From Gammaproteobacteria bacterium (GTDB taxonomy: Bacteria; Pseudomonadota; Gammaproteobacteria; DRLM01), in contig DRLM01000007.1 in assembly GCA_011375345.1 (NCBI GenBank), positions 1-59,032 on the forward strand: a stretch of 59,032 nt of DNA. Direction: 5' to 3'. Made by a program: the position numbers and the translations under genes. How positions within the stretch are numbered: the first letter of the stretch is position 1; every line of letters begins with the position of its first letter. The notes below the pieces were generated by a model, which was not told the origin of the DNA, made no database searches, and saw only the letters and a list, made by a program, of their open reading frames with translations. Shown here piece after piece: positions 35,488 to 43,730 of this stretch.

Positions 35488-36087
35488 TCAACAACCGCTG
35501 GCGCCGCTGGCGCTGGCTTCAACGGCGCGGGCGCGGCCGGTGGGGGACAGGCTGATGGCGCGCGCGTCGTCGCCAAAGCCGCGGTCATCACACCATACCA
35601 CCACACCGCTCTGGCTGGCGCCACTGGTCAGCGTGCTCAGGCCCGTGGCGACGTAGCTGATGTAGTCGGCCACGTTGCCGCTGCCGTTCAGCGTGGTGGA
35701 GCCGGACAGTTCGCCGTGAACGCGGATCAGTTCTTCGCCGGGATCGAAGACCGCGTCGGCGTCGGCGTCGGCAAACACGATCCAGCCCTTTTCCCAGCCG
35801 TCGGACAGGGTGCAGGCGGTGCCGCTGCTGCTTTTGCAGAGGGTGACCCGCTGGCCGCGCTTGATCGCCTCGCTGCGGGCGAGGTGAATGGCGGTGATGA
35901 ATTCGTTGACCTGGGTGGCCGCACGGTTGTCCTTGATCACCGTGGTGACGCCGGGTACGGCCAGAGACACCATGACGGCGGCAATCAACATCGTCACCAG
36001 GAGTTCGGGCAAAGTGAAGCCCGCCCTCGTCCGGCACGGTGTCGGTGATATAGTGATAGGGTGTGTCATACCTGGATATATCGGCAT
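35488..36087 (-). CDS. fimT: Minor pilin of the FimT/FimU (GspH) family
   Basis: A 199-residue type IV pseudopilin. After a long leader ending in RTRAG, cleavage precedes FTLPELLVTMLIAAVMVSLAVPG, with Glu5. The soluble part has the GspH/FimT blocks ATQVNEFITAIHLARSEAIKRGQRVTLCKS, DGWEKGWIVFADAD and a C-terminal LSPTGRAR segment. Pseudomonas has two such genes (fimT, fimU); only one exists here and it heads the operon, so the name fimT or fimU is a matter of choice. A Met 18 bp in is an alternative start. Upstream, 36088-36264 holds the divergent promoters for this operon and the patatin gene; I cannot pick out boxes with confidence. Confidence 0.87.
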   Translation of the reverse strand: MPIYPGMTHPITISPTPCRTRAGFTLPELLVTMLIAAVMVSLAVPGVTTVIKDNRAATQVNEFITAIHLARSEAIKRGQRVTLCKSSSGTACTLSDGWEKGWIVFADADADAVFDPGEELIRVHGELSGSTTLNGSGNVADYISYVATGLSTLTSGASQSGVVVWCDDRGFGDDARAISLSPTGRARAVEASASGASGC

Positions 36088-36264
36088 TTCCGGCTGGGGT
36101 TTTATCGCTGATTTACCGTTGACGGCCGGCCCAGTGCGGCATCTTCAACTGTAACGGGGCGGGAGGGGCGCCGCTGTGAGCGGGTTCTCAATTTCGCACC
36201 CTGCGGTGTCGGGGCGGGTGGCCGATATGCTCAGCAGGCGGATAAGGAAAATCTAGAAAAAAGC

Positions 36265-37467
36265 ATGACGGAAGCGAATTCCACAGGCACCAAAACGGGT
36301 TTGTTGCTCGCGGGGGGCGGTGCCCGGGCGGCCTACCAGGTGGGCGTGCTGAGAGCCATTTCAGCGATCTTGCCGCGCCAGGCAGCCAATCCTTTTCCCA
36401 TCATCAGTGGCACTTCCGCGGGCGCCATCAACGGCGCCGCTCTGGCCATCTACGCCGCTCACTTCCACTCCGCCGTGGCCAAACTGGTGGCGGTGTGGGA
36501 ACATTTTCATTGCCACCACGTTTTTCGCACCGATCTGCCCGGCATCATGAGCAGCGGCTCGCGCTGGCTGGCGGCCATGATGTTCGGCGGTTTCGGCCGC
36601 CGCAATCCCCATGCCCTGCTGGACCGTGCGCCCCTGCGGCAGTTGCTGCAGCGCAATCTGCGCTTCGAGCGCATCCAGAGCGCCATCGACGCCGGCCACC
36701 TGCATGCCCTGGCCATCACTTGTTCCGGCTATACCTCGGGTCAGTCGGTCACCTTTTACCAGGGCGCCCACGAGATCCCGCCCTGGCGCCGGGTGCGTCG
36801 CTGCGGCTGTCCGGCGCAGATCAACGTAGAGCATTTGCTGGCCTCCTCGGCCATTCCCTTTGTCTTTGAAGCCGCCAGAATTCACCGGGAATATTTCGGC
36901 GACGGCTCCATGCGGCAGATTGCCCCCATCAGCGCCAGCTTGCACCTGGGGGCGGACAAAGTACTGATCGTCGGGGCGCGCACGGAGCAAGAGCAAGCGG
37001 AGCGGTTGCGCTCGGAGGGTTATCCATCCGTGGCGCAAATCGCCGGCCATGTGTTGAACAGCATCTTTCTCGACGCCCTGGAGGCGGACCTGGAACGGTT
37101 GCAGCGCATCAACCGCACCATCAGCCTCATTCCCGACCAGGAGCTGCGGGAAGGGAACGTGCGCCTGCGCCCGGTGGAGGTGCTGGTGATCTCCCCCAGC
37201 CAGGAGTTGGATGACATCGCCCTGCGTCATGCCCACCGCCTGCCGCGCAGCATCGCCTTTCTGCTCAAGGGCATCGGCGGGCTGCGCCGCAACGGCTCCA
37301 ATCTGTTGAGCTATCTGCTGTTCGAGCGGGAGTATTGCCAGGAACTCATTGCCCTGGGTTATCACGACGCCATGGCGCAAAAGGAAAAAATCCTGGCTTT
37401 CCTGGAGGTGGAACCCGCCCTGGAACTGCGTGCCAGGACGGCGGGGGAGAACGGCCGGAGGATGTAA
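36265..37467 (+). CDS. Patatin-like phospholipase
   Basis: A 400-residue patatin-fold serine lipase. The oxyanion motif GGGARAAYQVGVL is at 17-29, the nucleophile elbow GTSAGA has Ser51, and the catalytic Asp of the Ser-Asp dyad is in DGSMRQ near 213. The rest resembles a group of proteobacterial patatins in which the dyad is followed by a cap-like region rich in charged helices. Cytoplasmic by lack of signal peptide. Substrate unknown; it could act on phospholipids or polyhydroxyalkanoate. It ends 15 bp from the convergent MidA-type methyltransferase. Confidence 0.88.
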   Translation: MTEANSTGTKTGLLLAGGGARAAYQVGVLRAISAILPRQAANPFPIISGTSAGAINGAALAIYAAHFHSAVAKLVAVWEHFHCHHVFRTDLPGIMSSGSRWLAAMMFGGFGRRNPHALLDRAPLRQLLQRNLRFERIQSAIDAGHLHALAITCSGYTSGQSVTFYQGAHEIPPWRRVRRCGCPAQINVEHLLASSAIPFVFEAARIHREYFGDGSMRQIAPISASLHLGADKVLIVGARTEQEQAERLRSEGYPSVAQIAGHVLNSIFLDALEADLERLQRINRTISLIPDQELREGNVRLRPVEVLVISPSQELDDIALRHAHRLPRSIAFLLKGIGGLRRNGSNLLSYLLFEREYCQELIALGYHDAMAQKEKILAFLEVEPALELRARTAGENGRRM

Positions 37468-37482
37468 AGGCAACGCAATAAA

Positions 37483-38673
37483 TCACAATCTGTCTCGCAA
37501 ATCCCGCATCTGAAAGCCGCTGAGGGGCCCGGCCACGTCCCGTGTCAGCGCCAGCACCTTGAATAACTCCCCCATTTCGTGGGGCAGGGTGAGAGTTTTG
37601 ATCTGCTGCGCCCATTCCAGTTGCTGGCGCGGGTCGGCGGCCGGGGGCTGCATTTCGGTGATGCCGGTGCCCAGCAGGAAATAGCCCTGGGTGGTGTAGC
37701 CGGCCACCTCCAGACCGGCTGCGCAGCCGGCCTCGGCCAGGGCGGTGAAGTCCACATGGCAGGTGATGTCCTGCAGGCCCGGCAGGATCAGGGGGTCGTC
37801 GTGGGCGCGGTGGCGGTAATGGCACATGAGGGTGCCATTGCGGCGCGCGGGATGATAGTACTCGTGGCGGGGATAGCCGTAATCGATCAGCAAGATCATG
37901 CCGGCGTCCAGCTGCTTCGCCAGGCTGGCCAGCCATGCTTCGGCGGCAAAATTGATTTCCGAGGCATAGCCCGGGTAGAGGGTTTCTTCTCCCAGCGCCT
38001 CGCGCAGCAGCCGCACCCGCGCCCCGAGCTGCCCGTCCTGAGGCATCCCGGCGGTCCAGGCGAAGCGGCCGTTCTCCCAGCCTACATAGGCCTCCAACAG
38101 TTCGTCTTCGGTGACCAGGAAACGGCGCACGGGCAGGGCGTCGAGGAGTTCATTGGCCAGCACCACGCCGCGAAAACCGGCCGCGGGCAGCGTCTCCAGC
38201 CACACCACCCGCTCCGCCAGCGCCGGGGCGTGCCTGGCCACGGTGGCCTGTTGCCGCTGGCGCAAGTCACCGCTGAGTTCGAGTATGGCATAGCGCTCGG
38301 GCACCTGCCCCAGGGCTGCCAGTTCCGTCAGCACCGCTGCCGCCATGGCGCCGGAGCCGGCCCCCACTTCCAGCACCTCGCCACCGCCCAGTTCTGCCAG
38401 TACCGCCGCCGCCTGGCGCGCCACGCAGCGGCTGAACAGGGGTGAGATTTCCGGGGCCGTGACAAAATCGCCGCCGGCGCCGAATTTGCGCGCCCCGGCG
38501 CTGTAGTAGCCCAGGCCCGGTGCGTGCAGGGCCAGCGCCATGTAGCGGTCGAAGGGCAGGCGTCCCCCGGCGGCCCTCATGGCCCCGCGGATGTGGGAGA
38601 TCAGTCTTGCGCTGTGGGCGGCGGCGGCGGGGTCCGGCGGCGGCAGGCCGGGGTCGGCTGGGTGCATGGGCAT
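37483..38673 (-). CDS. SAM-dependent methyltransferase, MidA/NDUFAF7 type
   Basis: A 396-residue class I methyltransferase (COG1565). Family blocks: MRAAGGRLPFDRYMALALHAPGLGYYSAGARKFGAGGDFVTAPEISPLF at the start, SAM motif LEVGAGSGAMAAAVL, VVLANELLDALPVRRFLV and LLIDYGYPRHEYYHPARRNGTLMCHYRH. The eukaryotic relative NDUFAF7 methylates an arginine in complex I; the bacterial substrate is not known. It is divergent from the pteridine reductase gene with 42 bp between. Confidence 0.88.
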   Translation of the reverse strand: MPMHPADPGLPPPDPAAAAHSARLISHIRGAMRAAGGRLPFDRYMALALHAPGLGYYSAGARKFGAGGDFVTAPEISPLFSRCVARQAAAVLAELGGGEVLEVGAGSGAMAAAVLTELAALGQVPERYAILELSGDLRQRQQATVARHAPALAERVVWLETLPAAGFRGVVLANELLDALPVRRFLVTEDELLEAYVGWENGRFAWTAGMPQDGQLGARVRLLREALGEETLYPGYASEINFAAEAWLASLAKQLDAGMILLIDYGYPRHEYYHPARRNGTLMCHYRHRAHDDPLILPGLQDITCHVDFTALAEAGCAAGLEVAGYTTQGYFLLGTGITEMQPPAADPRQQLEWAQQIKTLTLPHEMGELFKVLALTRDVAGPLSGFQMRDLRDRL

Positions 38674-38715
38674 GCTCGCGGTCTGCTAAAGTGGCAAAAA
38701 GCCAGGGAGTGACTC

Positions 38716-39462
38716 ATGAGCGGCAATGATACACCCAAAGTCGCCCTCATCACCGGCGCCGCCCACCGCGTGGGCGCAGCCATCGCGGAGACCTTGCATC
38801 GGGGCGGAATGAACGTGGTGGTGCACTACCGCCACTCGCGCGAAGCAGCCGAGGCGCTGCAGCGGCGCCTGGTGGCCCACCGTGCCGCGTCGGTGGTGCT
38901 GCTGCGGGGCGATCTTTTGAACAGCGCGGCGCTGCCGGCCCTGGTGGGCGAAGCCGCCGCGGTCTGGGGCCGGCTGGATGTGCTGGTGAACAACGCCTCC
39001 AGCTTCTATCCCACGCCGCTGGGGGAGGTGAGCGAAGCCCAGTGGGACGATTTGCTGGGCACCAATCTCAAGGCGCCTTTTTTTCTGGCCCAGGCCGCCG
39101 CGCCGCTTCTCACGGCGGCGGGCGGGGCTATCGTCAACATTGTGGACATTCACGCCGAGCGGCCTTTGAAAAACCACCCCGTTTACAGCATCGCCAAGGC
39201 CGGGCTGGTCATGCTCACCCGCGCCCTGGCGCGCGAACTGGGGCCCGCAGTCCGGGTTAATGCCGTGGCCCCCGGTGCCATCTTGTGGCCGGAGCACGGC
39301 GCCAGCGCCGAGACCCGCCACTACATCATTTCCCGCACCGCCCTCAAACGCCAGGGCGATCCCCTCGACGTGGCGCGGGCGGTGCGTTACCTGGTGCAGG
39401 AGGCGGACTACATGACCGGCCAGGTACTGACCGTGGACGGCGGCCGTTCCCTGAGCTATTGA
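38716..39462 (+). CDS. Pteridine reductase (short-chain dehydrogenase)
   Basis: A 248-residue SDR enzyme. The NADPH-binding motif is TGAAHRVGAAIAETL, with the Arg that marks NADPH use; HYRHSREAA is the pteridine-reductase-like cofactor loop. The catalytic Tyr-Lys is in YSIAKAGLVML, preceded by IVNIVDIHAERPLKNHPV, a pattern typical of bacterial pteridine reductases (FolM/PTR1-like), where YSxxKA follows a distinctive Asp. It probably reduces dihydrofolate or dihydromonapterin. A Gly-rich loop (NNASSFYPTPLGEV) also matches. Confidence 0.87.
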   Translation: MSGNDTPKVALITGAAHRVGAAIAETLHRGGMNVVVHYRHSREAAEALQRRLVAHRAASVVLLRGDLLNSAALPALVGEAAAVWGRLDVLVNNASSFYPTPLGEVSEAQWDDLLGTNLKAPFFLAQAAAPLLTAAGGAIVNIVDIHAERPLKNHPVYSIAKAGLVMLTRALARELGPAVRVNAVAPGAILWPEHGASAETRHYIISRTALKRQGDPLDVARAVRYLVQEADYMTGQVLTVDGGRSLSY

Positions 39463-39486
39463 CGGGGCCACTGGCGGTCATGGCCG

Positions 39487-40194
39487 TCAGCGTCGCCACA
39501 GTTCCCCGGCACCGTCCCGCTCCACCCGCTCCAGGCGGGCGTCGCCGGCCAGTTCCACATCGCCGCTGCCCGTCAGCGTGAGCCGCAGCGCGCCACTCAC
39601 CCACAGCCGCACATCGCCCGCGCCGGCAGCCGTCACGTCCGCCTCGCGGGCGCGCAAGGCGGCGAGATCCATATCGCCGCTGCCTTCGCTGATGAGGTGG
39701 AGGCGCCGCACCCGGCCGGCGGCGCGGAGATCCCCCGCCCCCGTGCTTGCCAGCGCCAGCGATGTGGCCTGCAGTCCTGCCAGGGTCACCGTGCCCGCGC
39801 CCTGGTGGATCACCCGCGCAAGTGCCGGCAGGGACAAGGTGACCTGGACAGGCAAGGTGGCGAGATAGGAACCCCTGGTGTCCAGAGTGGCCGTCCGCCC
39901 CGCCACGCGGAGCCGCACCAGCGGCACGATATTGTCATCGCCGCTCACCGTCATGGCCGGCGCCGCGTCCACCTTGATGCGCACGTCCATCCCGCCATCC
40001 ACCACCAGTTGCGTGAATGCGGGCAGGGGATGCATCACGGTGGCCGCGCGGCCGGAGCCGCGCACCAGGGGTGCGGAGGACGCGGTGACGCTGAGTTCCA
40101 CGCCCTCCAGCTCTGCCGCTCCGCCGGCGGGCGCCGCCGGGAGCGCCAGCGCGGCAGCCAAAAGCACGCCGGCTTGGTGGCGGCCGGGACTCAT
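39487..40194 (-). CDS. DUF2807 (auto-transporter-like adhesin head) domain protein
   Basis: A 235-residue exported protein. After a signal peptide (VLLAAALALPAAPAGGAA) it is a right-handed beta-helix-like repeat of alternating residues: LVVDGGMDVRIKVDAAPAMTVSGDDNIVPLVRLRVAGRTATL, then VIHQGAGTVTLAGLQATSLALASTGAGDLRAAG, SGDMDLAALRAREADVTAAGAGDVRLWV. This GxGD-type pattern defines DUF2807. It probably lies in the periplasm or at the surface; function not established. Its ATG overlaps the stop of the preceding gene. Confidence 0.8.
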   Translation of the reverse strand: MSPGRHQAGVLLAAALALPAAPAGGAAELEGVELSVTASSAPLVRGSGRAATVMHPLPAFTQLVVDGGMDVRIKVDAAPAMTVSGDDNIVPLVRLRVAGRTATLDTRGSYLATLPVQVTLSLPALARVIHQGAGTVTLAGLQATSLALASTGAGDLRAAGRVRRLHLISEGSGDMDLAALRAREADVTAAGAGDVRLWVSGALRLTLTGSGDVELAGDARLERVERDGAGELWRR

Positions 40195-40700
40195 CGTGCT
40201 TTGGCCTGCCAGGGGCTGAGCAGGTAGTGGTGTCCCGCCTTGTCATAGGCGTTGATGATGCCGCCCCGCTCTTTGTGACCATAAAGATAAACACGGGCGC
40301 CGTCCTGGGTGTAGAGGTAGCCTTCCAGATCCGATTCGCTGACGGGGCTCAGCTCGCCATAAACGTACGCATGGTCGCCATAGCCCTCCACCGTGATGAT
40401 GAAAGACAGCCTGGCGGGCCGGGTTTTGCTGTCCGGCATGCCGCCCAGGGGCTGAATGCGTAGCGTAATGGCACTGAGAACCGGTGTTTTGTCTACGCCC
40501 TCCTGCTGCTCCGGGGCGACCCCGTTTTCCCCGGCGGCGGCAGCCGTTGCCTGCACCGGCTCGCCGGCGCTGTGTTGCGCTGCGGTGGCGATTCCGGCGG
40601 CGGCGCTGTCGCTGTTCAGGTCTGGCAGGCCCGCCAGCGTGAGCAGGCAGAGCAGTCCTGCACTATGCCGTGACATTGATGCAAACATGTAATTGTCCAT
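40191..40700 (-). CDS. Exported protein of unknown function
   Basis: A 169-residue frame that I do not recognise. The N-terminus (SRHSAGLLCLLTLAGLP) looks like a signal peptide, followed by a low-complexity Ala/Ser/Thr stretch and a beta-rich domain (AITLRIQPLGGMPDSKTRPARLSFIITVEGYGDHAYVYGELSPVSESDLEGYLYTQDGARVYLYG). The start is uncertain: ATGs at 40700, 40688 and 40676 are all in frame. It is translationally coupled to DUF2807 and lies 84 bp behind the CsgG-like gene, so it belongs to the same unit. Confidence 0.6.
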   Translation of the reverse strand: MDNYMFASMSRHSAGLLCLLTLAGLPDLNSDSAAAGIATAAQHSAGEPVQATAAAAGENGVAPEQQEGVDKTPVLSAITLRIQPLGGMPDSKTRPARLSFIITVEGYGDHAYVYGELSPVSESDLEGYLYTQDGARVYLYGHKERGGIINAYDKAGHHYLLSPWQAKAR

Positions 40701-40784
40701 TGTCCGTTGGTGGGGTGTTGATGGCGCTGTCGCGGCCGCGGCCGCCAGGCTGCCCCTTTCCGCCACGGGGGGCGCAAAGGGGCA

Positions 40785-42311
40785 TTACCTGATGGCAATA
40801 CGCATGTCCACCCGGGTGTCGAAGCGGGCCAGCACCTCGTCCGGCAAACCGGCCTCGTTCGCGGCGACAGGCAGTTCCTCCAGGGGCACGCTGGTCGCCA
40901 GGGCCACCACCCGGTCTTCCCCCGCCGGTCCCACTACCTCGAGCACGTAGCCGGCGCTTTGGGGCGGCACGGTATAGCTTTTCCCGGGGGTGAGCAGCAT
41001 GGCTTGTTCGCCTTTGCCCGGCAGCAGCTCCCACACTTCGCCAGTGGAGCTGATGTTGTAGATTTTCACGTACAAGGGTTTGGCCACTTCCACGGCGAGC
41101 TGAATCTTGTCGCCGATGCGGTAACTGGCCGCATCGGTGGTAAGCCTGAGCAGGCCGTCTTCGCTGATGGCGGTGTGCGCGCCGTTGCCGGTCACCCTCA
41201 TGCCCTTGAGCATGCGGCGTTTGGCCAAGGTGGCGGGGCTGATGTCCACCGATTCATACAGGGCAAGATAGGTGGCCAGATCCACCCGCCCCGTGGCCTC
41301 CATGTGGGTGGCGCTGAAGCTGGCCAGGGCCTGCTTCGTCGCCGCATCCAGGCGCGCGGTGATGGGCAGGGGGTGGCCGTTGAGCACCAGATATTCCTGC
41401 ATGGCCTTGATGCGCTCGGCCTGGGTCATGGTGTAAAACCTCTCGGTCATCTGCCCGATCACCACCGGGTCGCGCTTCGCGCCGGGTACCAGGCGCCAGT
41501 AAGGCAGTTTCAGGTATTTGCCCAGCAGTTGGATCATGCTGGCGTGCACCAGCATGCGCACGGCGGCGTGGCGGCCCTGCACTTTTTTCACAGTACCCTG
41601 AAAGCCGATGGAGTTGCCGACGATGGAAAAGCCGATGGCGTTTTCCGCCGAGGCCTTGTGCACTTTCACCGAGTTCACCGCCTGCATGCGGGGCACGCCG
41701 GCCAGGGTCTCGAAATCCACCAGGTTGAAGTCCAAAGTGATGCTGGCCACGGAATATTTGTTGGCATCGGAAAACTCGGCGCCGAGGGCGTTGCCGTCCA
41801 GCTTGCCTGCCAGGCTGAGGTCGGTGTTTTTGCCGCGGGTCTCCAGGCCGCGGTCGAATTCGGTGATGCCGCCGGAGACCACCACGTCAGGCAATAATTT
41901 GGATTGGAAACCCGAGTAGCCGGTGTTGGCCGAGTTGAGCATGAATTCCGGGTCATAGGGGATGTACACCACCTGGCCGCCAATGGCGTTCAGCGTGCTT
42001 TTCAGCATCTCCGTCACGTCCCGGGGAATTTCCGCGCTGGTGGCCACGGAGGAACCGGTGTTGTCAAAGATGTCCCGGGCCATGATGTGCACCTTGGGCG
42101 CGCCGTAGATTTCTGACATCAGGCCGAACTCATACAGCGTGTCGTTGAACGTGCTGCTGGTGGTGTGGGGCAGTTCGGGTTGCAGGGAGACATCCACATT
42201 GTGCGGATGGTAGGCACAGCCGGAAAAAGCCAAAATGCCCGCCGCCACCACCGCGGACCGGGTCAGGCGCGGAGCTTGCGGCGGCCGTTGTTTTTCGTTG
42301 CTTCTGCTCAT
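40785..42311 (-). CDS. CsgG-like lipoprotein with a DUF4384 C-terminal domain
   Basis: A 508-residue lipoprotein: lipobox FSGC with Cys at residue 32. Residues about 70-290 follow the CsgG/HfaB pattern: a strand-rich segment (KVHIMARDIFDNTGS), a helix (EIPRDVTEMLKSTLNAIGG), VVVSGGITEFD, a membrane-strand-like part (SVASITLDFNLVDFETLAGV) and a helical end (AVRMLVHASMIQLLGKYLKL). A short peptidoglycan-binding-like stretch (YLVLNGHPLPITARLDAATKQALASF) follows, and the C-terminal part (SYRIGDKIQLAVEVAKPLYVKIYNISSTGEVWELLP) is DUF4384. CsgG-like proteins form outer-membrane secretion pores. The small exported gene just upstream could be its cargo; this is inference. Confidence 0.7.
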   Translation of the reverse strand: MSRSNEKQRPPQAPRLTRSAVVAAGILAFSGCAYHPHNVDVSLQPELPHTTSSTFNDTLYEFGLMSEIYGAPKVHIMARDIFDNTGSSVATSAEIPRDVTEMLKSTLNAIGGQVVYIPYDPEFMLNSANTGYSGFQSKLLPDVVVSGGITEFDRGLETRGKNTDLSLAGKLDGNALGAEFSDANKYSVASITLDFNLVDFETLAGVPRMQAVNSVKVHKASAENAIGFSIVGNSIGFQGTVKKVQGRHAAVRMLVHASMIQLLGKYLKLPYWRLVPGAKRDPVVIGQMTERFYTMTQAERIKAMQEYLVLNGHPLPITARLDAATKQALASFSATHMEATGRVDLATYLALYESVDISPATLAKRRMLKGMRVTGNGAHTAISEDGLLRLTTDAASYRIGDKIQLAVEVAKPLYVKIYNISSTGEVWELLPGKGEQAMLLTPGKSYTVPPQSAGYVLEVVGPAGEDRVVALATSVPLEELPVAANEAGLPDEVLARFDTRVDMRIAIR

Positions 42312-42328
42312 GTCGACTCCCCCTGGGT

Positions 42329-42643
42329 TTACTCTGAGATGACAGTGCTGTTTTCGTTGTCGGAAAGATTGATGATGGTGGCACCCGATAAATCCACGCC
42401 CGCACCGATGTTGATGTTGCCGAGACCGTTGCCGTCTGCGGTCACCGTGTCAGTGGACGAACCGGAGGACTGGGCCCGGGCCTTGGTTTTCGCATGAACC
42501 ACGGTGAAGGTGGTGTTGGTGTCCACCTGCACGCTGTCGTTAACGGGTTCGTCAATGGCGATGCCATCGTCCAGATCACTGCCCCAGGCCGGCGTGCACA
42601 ACAAGGCCGTGCTCATCAGGGCGCTGCATAAGGTTTTGTTCAT
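42329..42643 (-). CDS. Small exported Ser/Thr/Asn-rich protein
   Basis: A 104-residue protein with signal peptide MNKTLCSALMSTALLCTPAWG. The mature part is about 80 residues and rich in Asp, Ser, Thr and Asn (VDTNTTFTVVHAKTKARAQ, then SSGSSTDTVTADGNGLGNINIGAGVDLSGATIINLSDNEN). The composition recalls curli or holdfast (HfaA-like) fibre subunits, but no repeat register is clear and I do not recognise a family. GAGGTGA lies before the ATG. The CsgG-like lipoprotein gene follows after 17 bp. Confidence 0.65.
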   Translation of the reverse strand: MNKTLCSALMSTALLCTPAWGSDLDDGIAIDEPVNDSVQVDTNTTFTVVHAKTKARAQSSGSSTDTVTADGNGLGNINIGAGVDLSGATIINLSDNENSTVISE

Positions 42644-42897
42644 TCTGGTCACCTCGGTGGCTGGGTGGAGCTGCCGCTCGAATTCATCATGTTGGCGCCA
42701 GAATACAAGGGGGCACGCCGCTGGCGCGGCGACCCAGTGGGACTGGAATAGGTGAATATTCACCTTGGGGGAGGGGCGGAAGGAGACAAAGATGCCGGCC
42801 CGGTGCATGGCGTACCTGTAGCGCTTCCCCCTTTGGAGACAAGGGGACATTCAAAGGGATCAGGCAGGCTTCTTGTCAGGCCGGGGGCCGGGCCTGC

Positions 42898-42978
42898 CCC
42901 GCATTTTTCACCACAGGGCGAGATGATCGCACCGGGCTTGGAATCCCGGGGGCCCGTCCATCTGGTGAAAAATGCGGG
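42898..42978. repeat. Long inverted repeat with nested dyads
   Basis: CCCGCATTTTTCACCA (42898-42913) is the exact reverse complement of 42963-42978, a 16-bp perfect inverted repeat with a 49-base interior. Nested inside is the short dyad GCGAGATGATCGC (42919-42931), which recurs at 53505-53517. The surrounding 42644-43074 has no gene I can support. Bases near 42826 also form CCCCTT-N7-AAGGGG. Transcribed either way the large hairpin could be a terminator or part of a repeat; no T-run adjoins it. Confidence 0.7.
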
Positions 42979-43074
42979 TCGACGCTGGGTCCGGGCGCAT
43001 TCAACCCGCTTGCCCACGCCCCGGGGCCGGCAGCAGTGCCATGGCGGGTCTGCCTGGTTCTTTCGCCGGCGGCG

Positions 43075-43509
43075 TCAAGGTTTTGCGAATTGAATCCAGT
43101 TGGCGGCGCGGATGGCGTGAACAGTGCGGCGCAACATCCAGACGGCAAGGGCGAGGCCGGCGATCGAGATGACGCCTTCAGCCGAATCGATCAGGCTGCT
43201 GCCGCTGGTGCCTTTCAAAGAAAATATTCCCGACAGTACGAACAGAAACAAGCCGGCTCCCATAAAAAGGATATATGGCGTGCAGTCGATTTTGGCTATT
43301 TTGCCGCGGTTGAAGTTCTTCAGGGCGACGACGTGGAGGACGTTATTTTTTACTTCTCCGGCCACGGCGACGTTGTCACTTTGCGTCACGCTGTCGGCCA
43401 GATCTGGGTGAATGCTGACGGCGCTGGTCCCGATGCGGCAGGTGACGGCACCATCCTTGTCCGGCGCCGACAAGGCACTGATCTGACCACTCAACAATAC
43501 AGTTCCCAT
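43075..43509 (-). CDS. Small membrane protein of unknown function
   Basis: A 144-residue frame with a soluble N-terminal part (VLLSGQISALSAPDKDGAVTCRIGTSAVSIHPDLADSV, a small beta-barrel-like stretch) and two membrane helices (YILFMGAGLFLFVLSGIFSL and GVISIAGLALAVWMLRRTV). I do not recognise a family. Start taken at the ATG preceded by GGGAGGTAAT, a strong binding site, rather than at an upstream TTG. Confidence 0.65.
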   Translation of the reverse strand: MGTVLLSGQISALSAPDKDGAVTCRIGTSAVSIHPDLADSVTQSDNVAVAGEVKNNVLHVVALKNFNRGKIAKIDCTPYILFMGAGLFLFVLSGIFSLKGTSGSSLIDSAEGVISIAGLALAVWMLRRTVHAIRAANWIQFAKP

Positions 43510-43612
43510 ATTACCTCCCGAATTTGTTGATACCGAGACTGAATACAACAAGGACCGTCAAACAGGCCTGCGGTTCATTGTGAGGCCGCGAAGCAGATAC
43601 GCTCTGCACCCA

Positions 43613-43691
43613 ATTATCAACCCGGCAGTTAAACTTGTCGGGTCAGTGGTGCGGGTGACCATCAAACAGCTCAGGACGAGCTGTTTGATGG
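43613..43691 (-). repeat. Rearranged relative of the structured repeat (third member)
   Basis: On the minus strand it reads the same head as copies 1 and 2 (22 of 26 bases shared with 2715-2740), then after 3 bases the tail hairpin of copy 1 (26 of 35 bases shared with 2829-2863). Stems A-C of copy 1 are missing. Here the head also sits in a 14-bp perfect hairpin, CCATCAAACAGCTC (43659-43672) with 43678-43691, loop AGGAC. In both tail copies the stem keeps the same A-C mismatch inside CCCGACAA / TTGCCGGG. It lies between the small membrane gene and uvrD. Confidence 0.65.
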
Positions 43692-43730
43692 CCGAATGAA
43701 TATCAAGCTGGCGCACAAGGCAGTGGCAAC

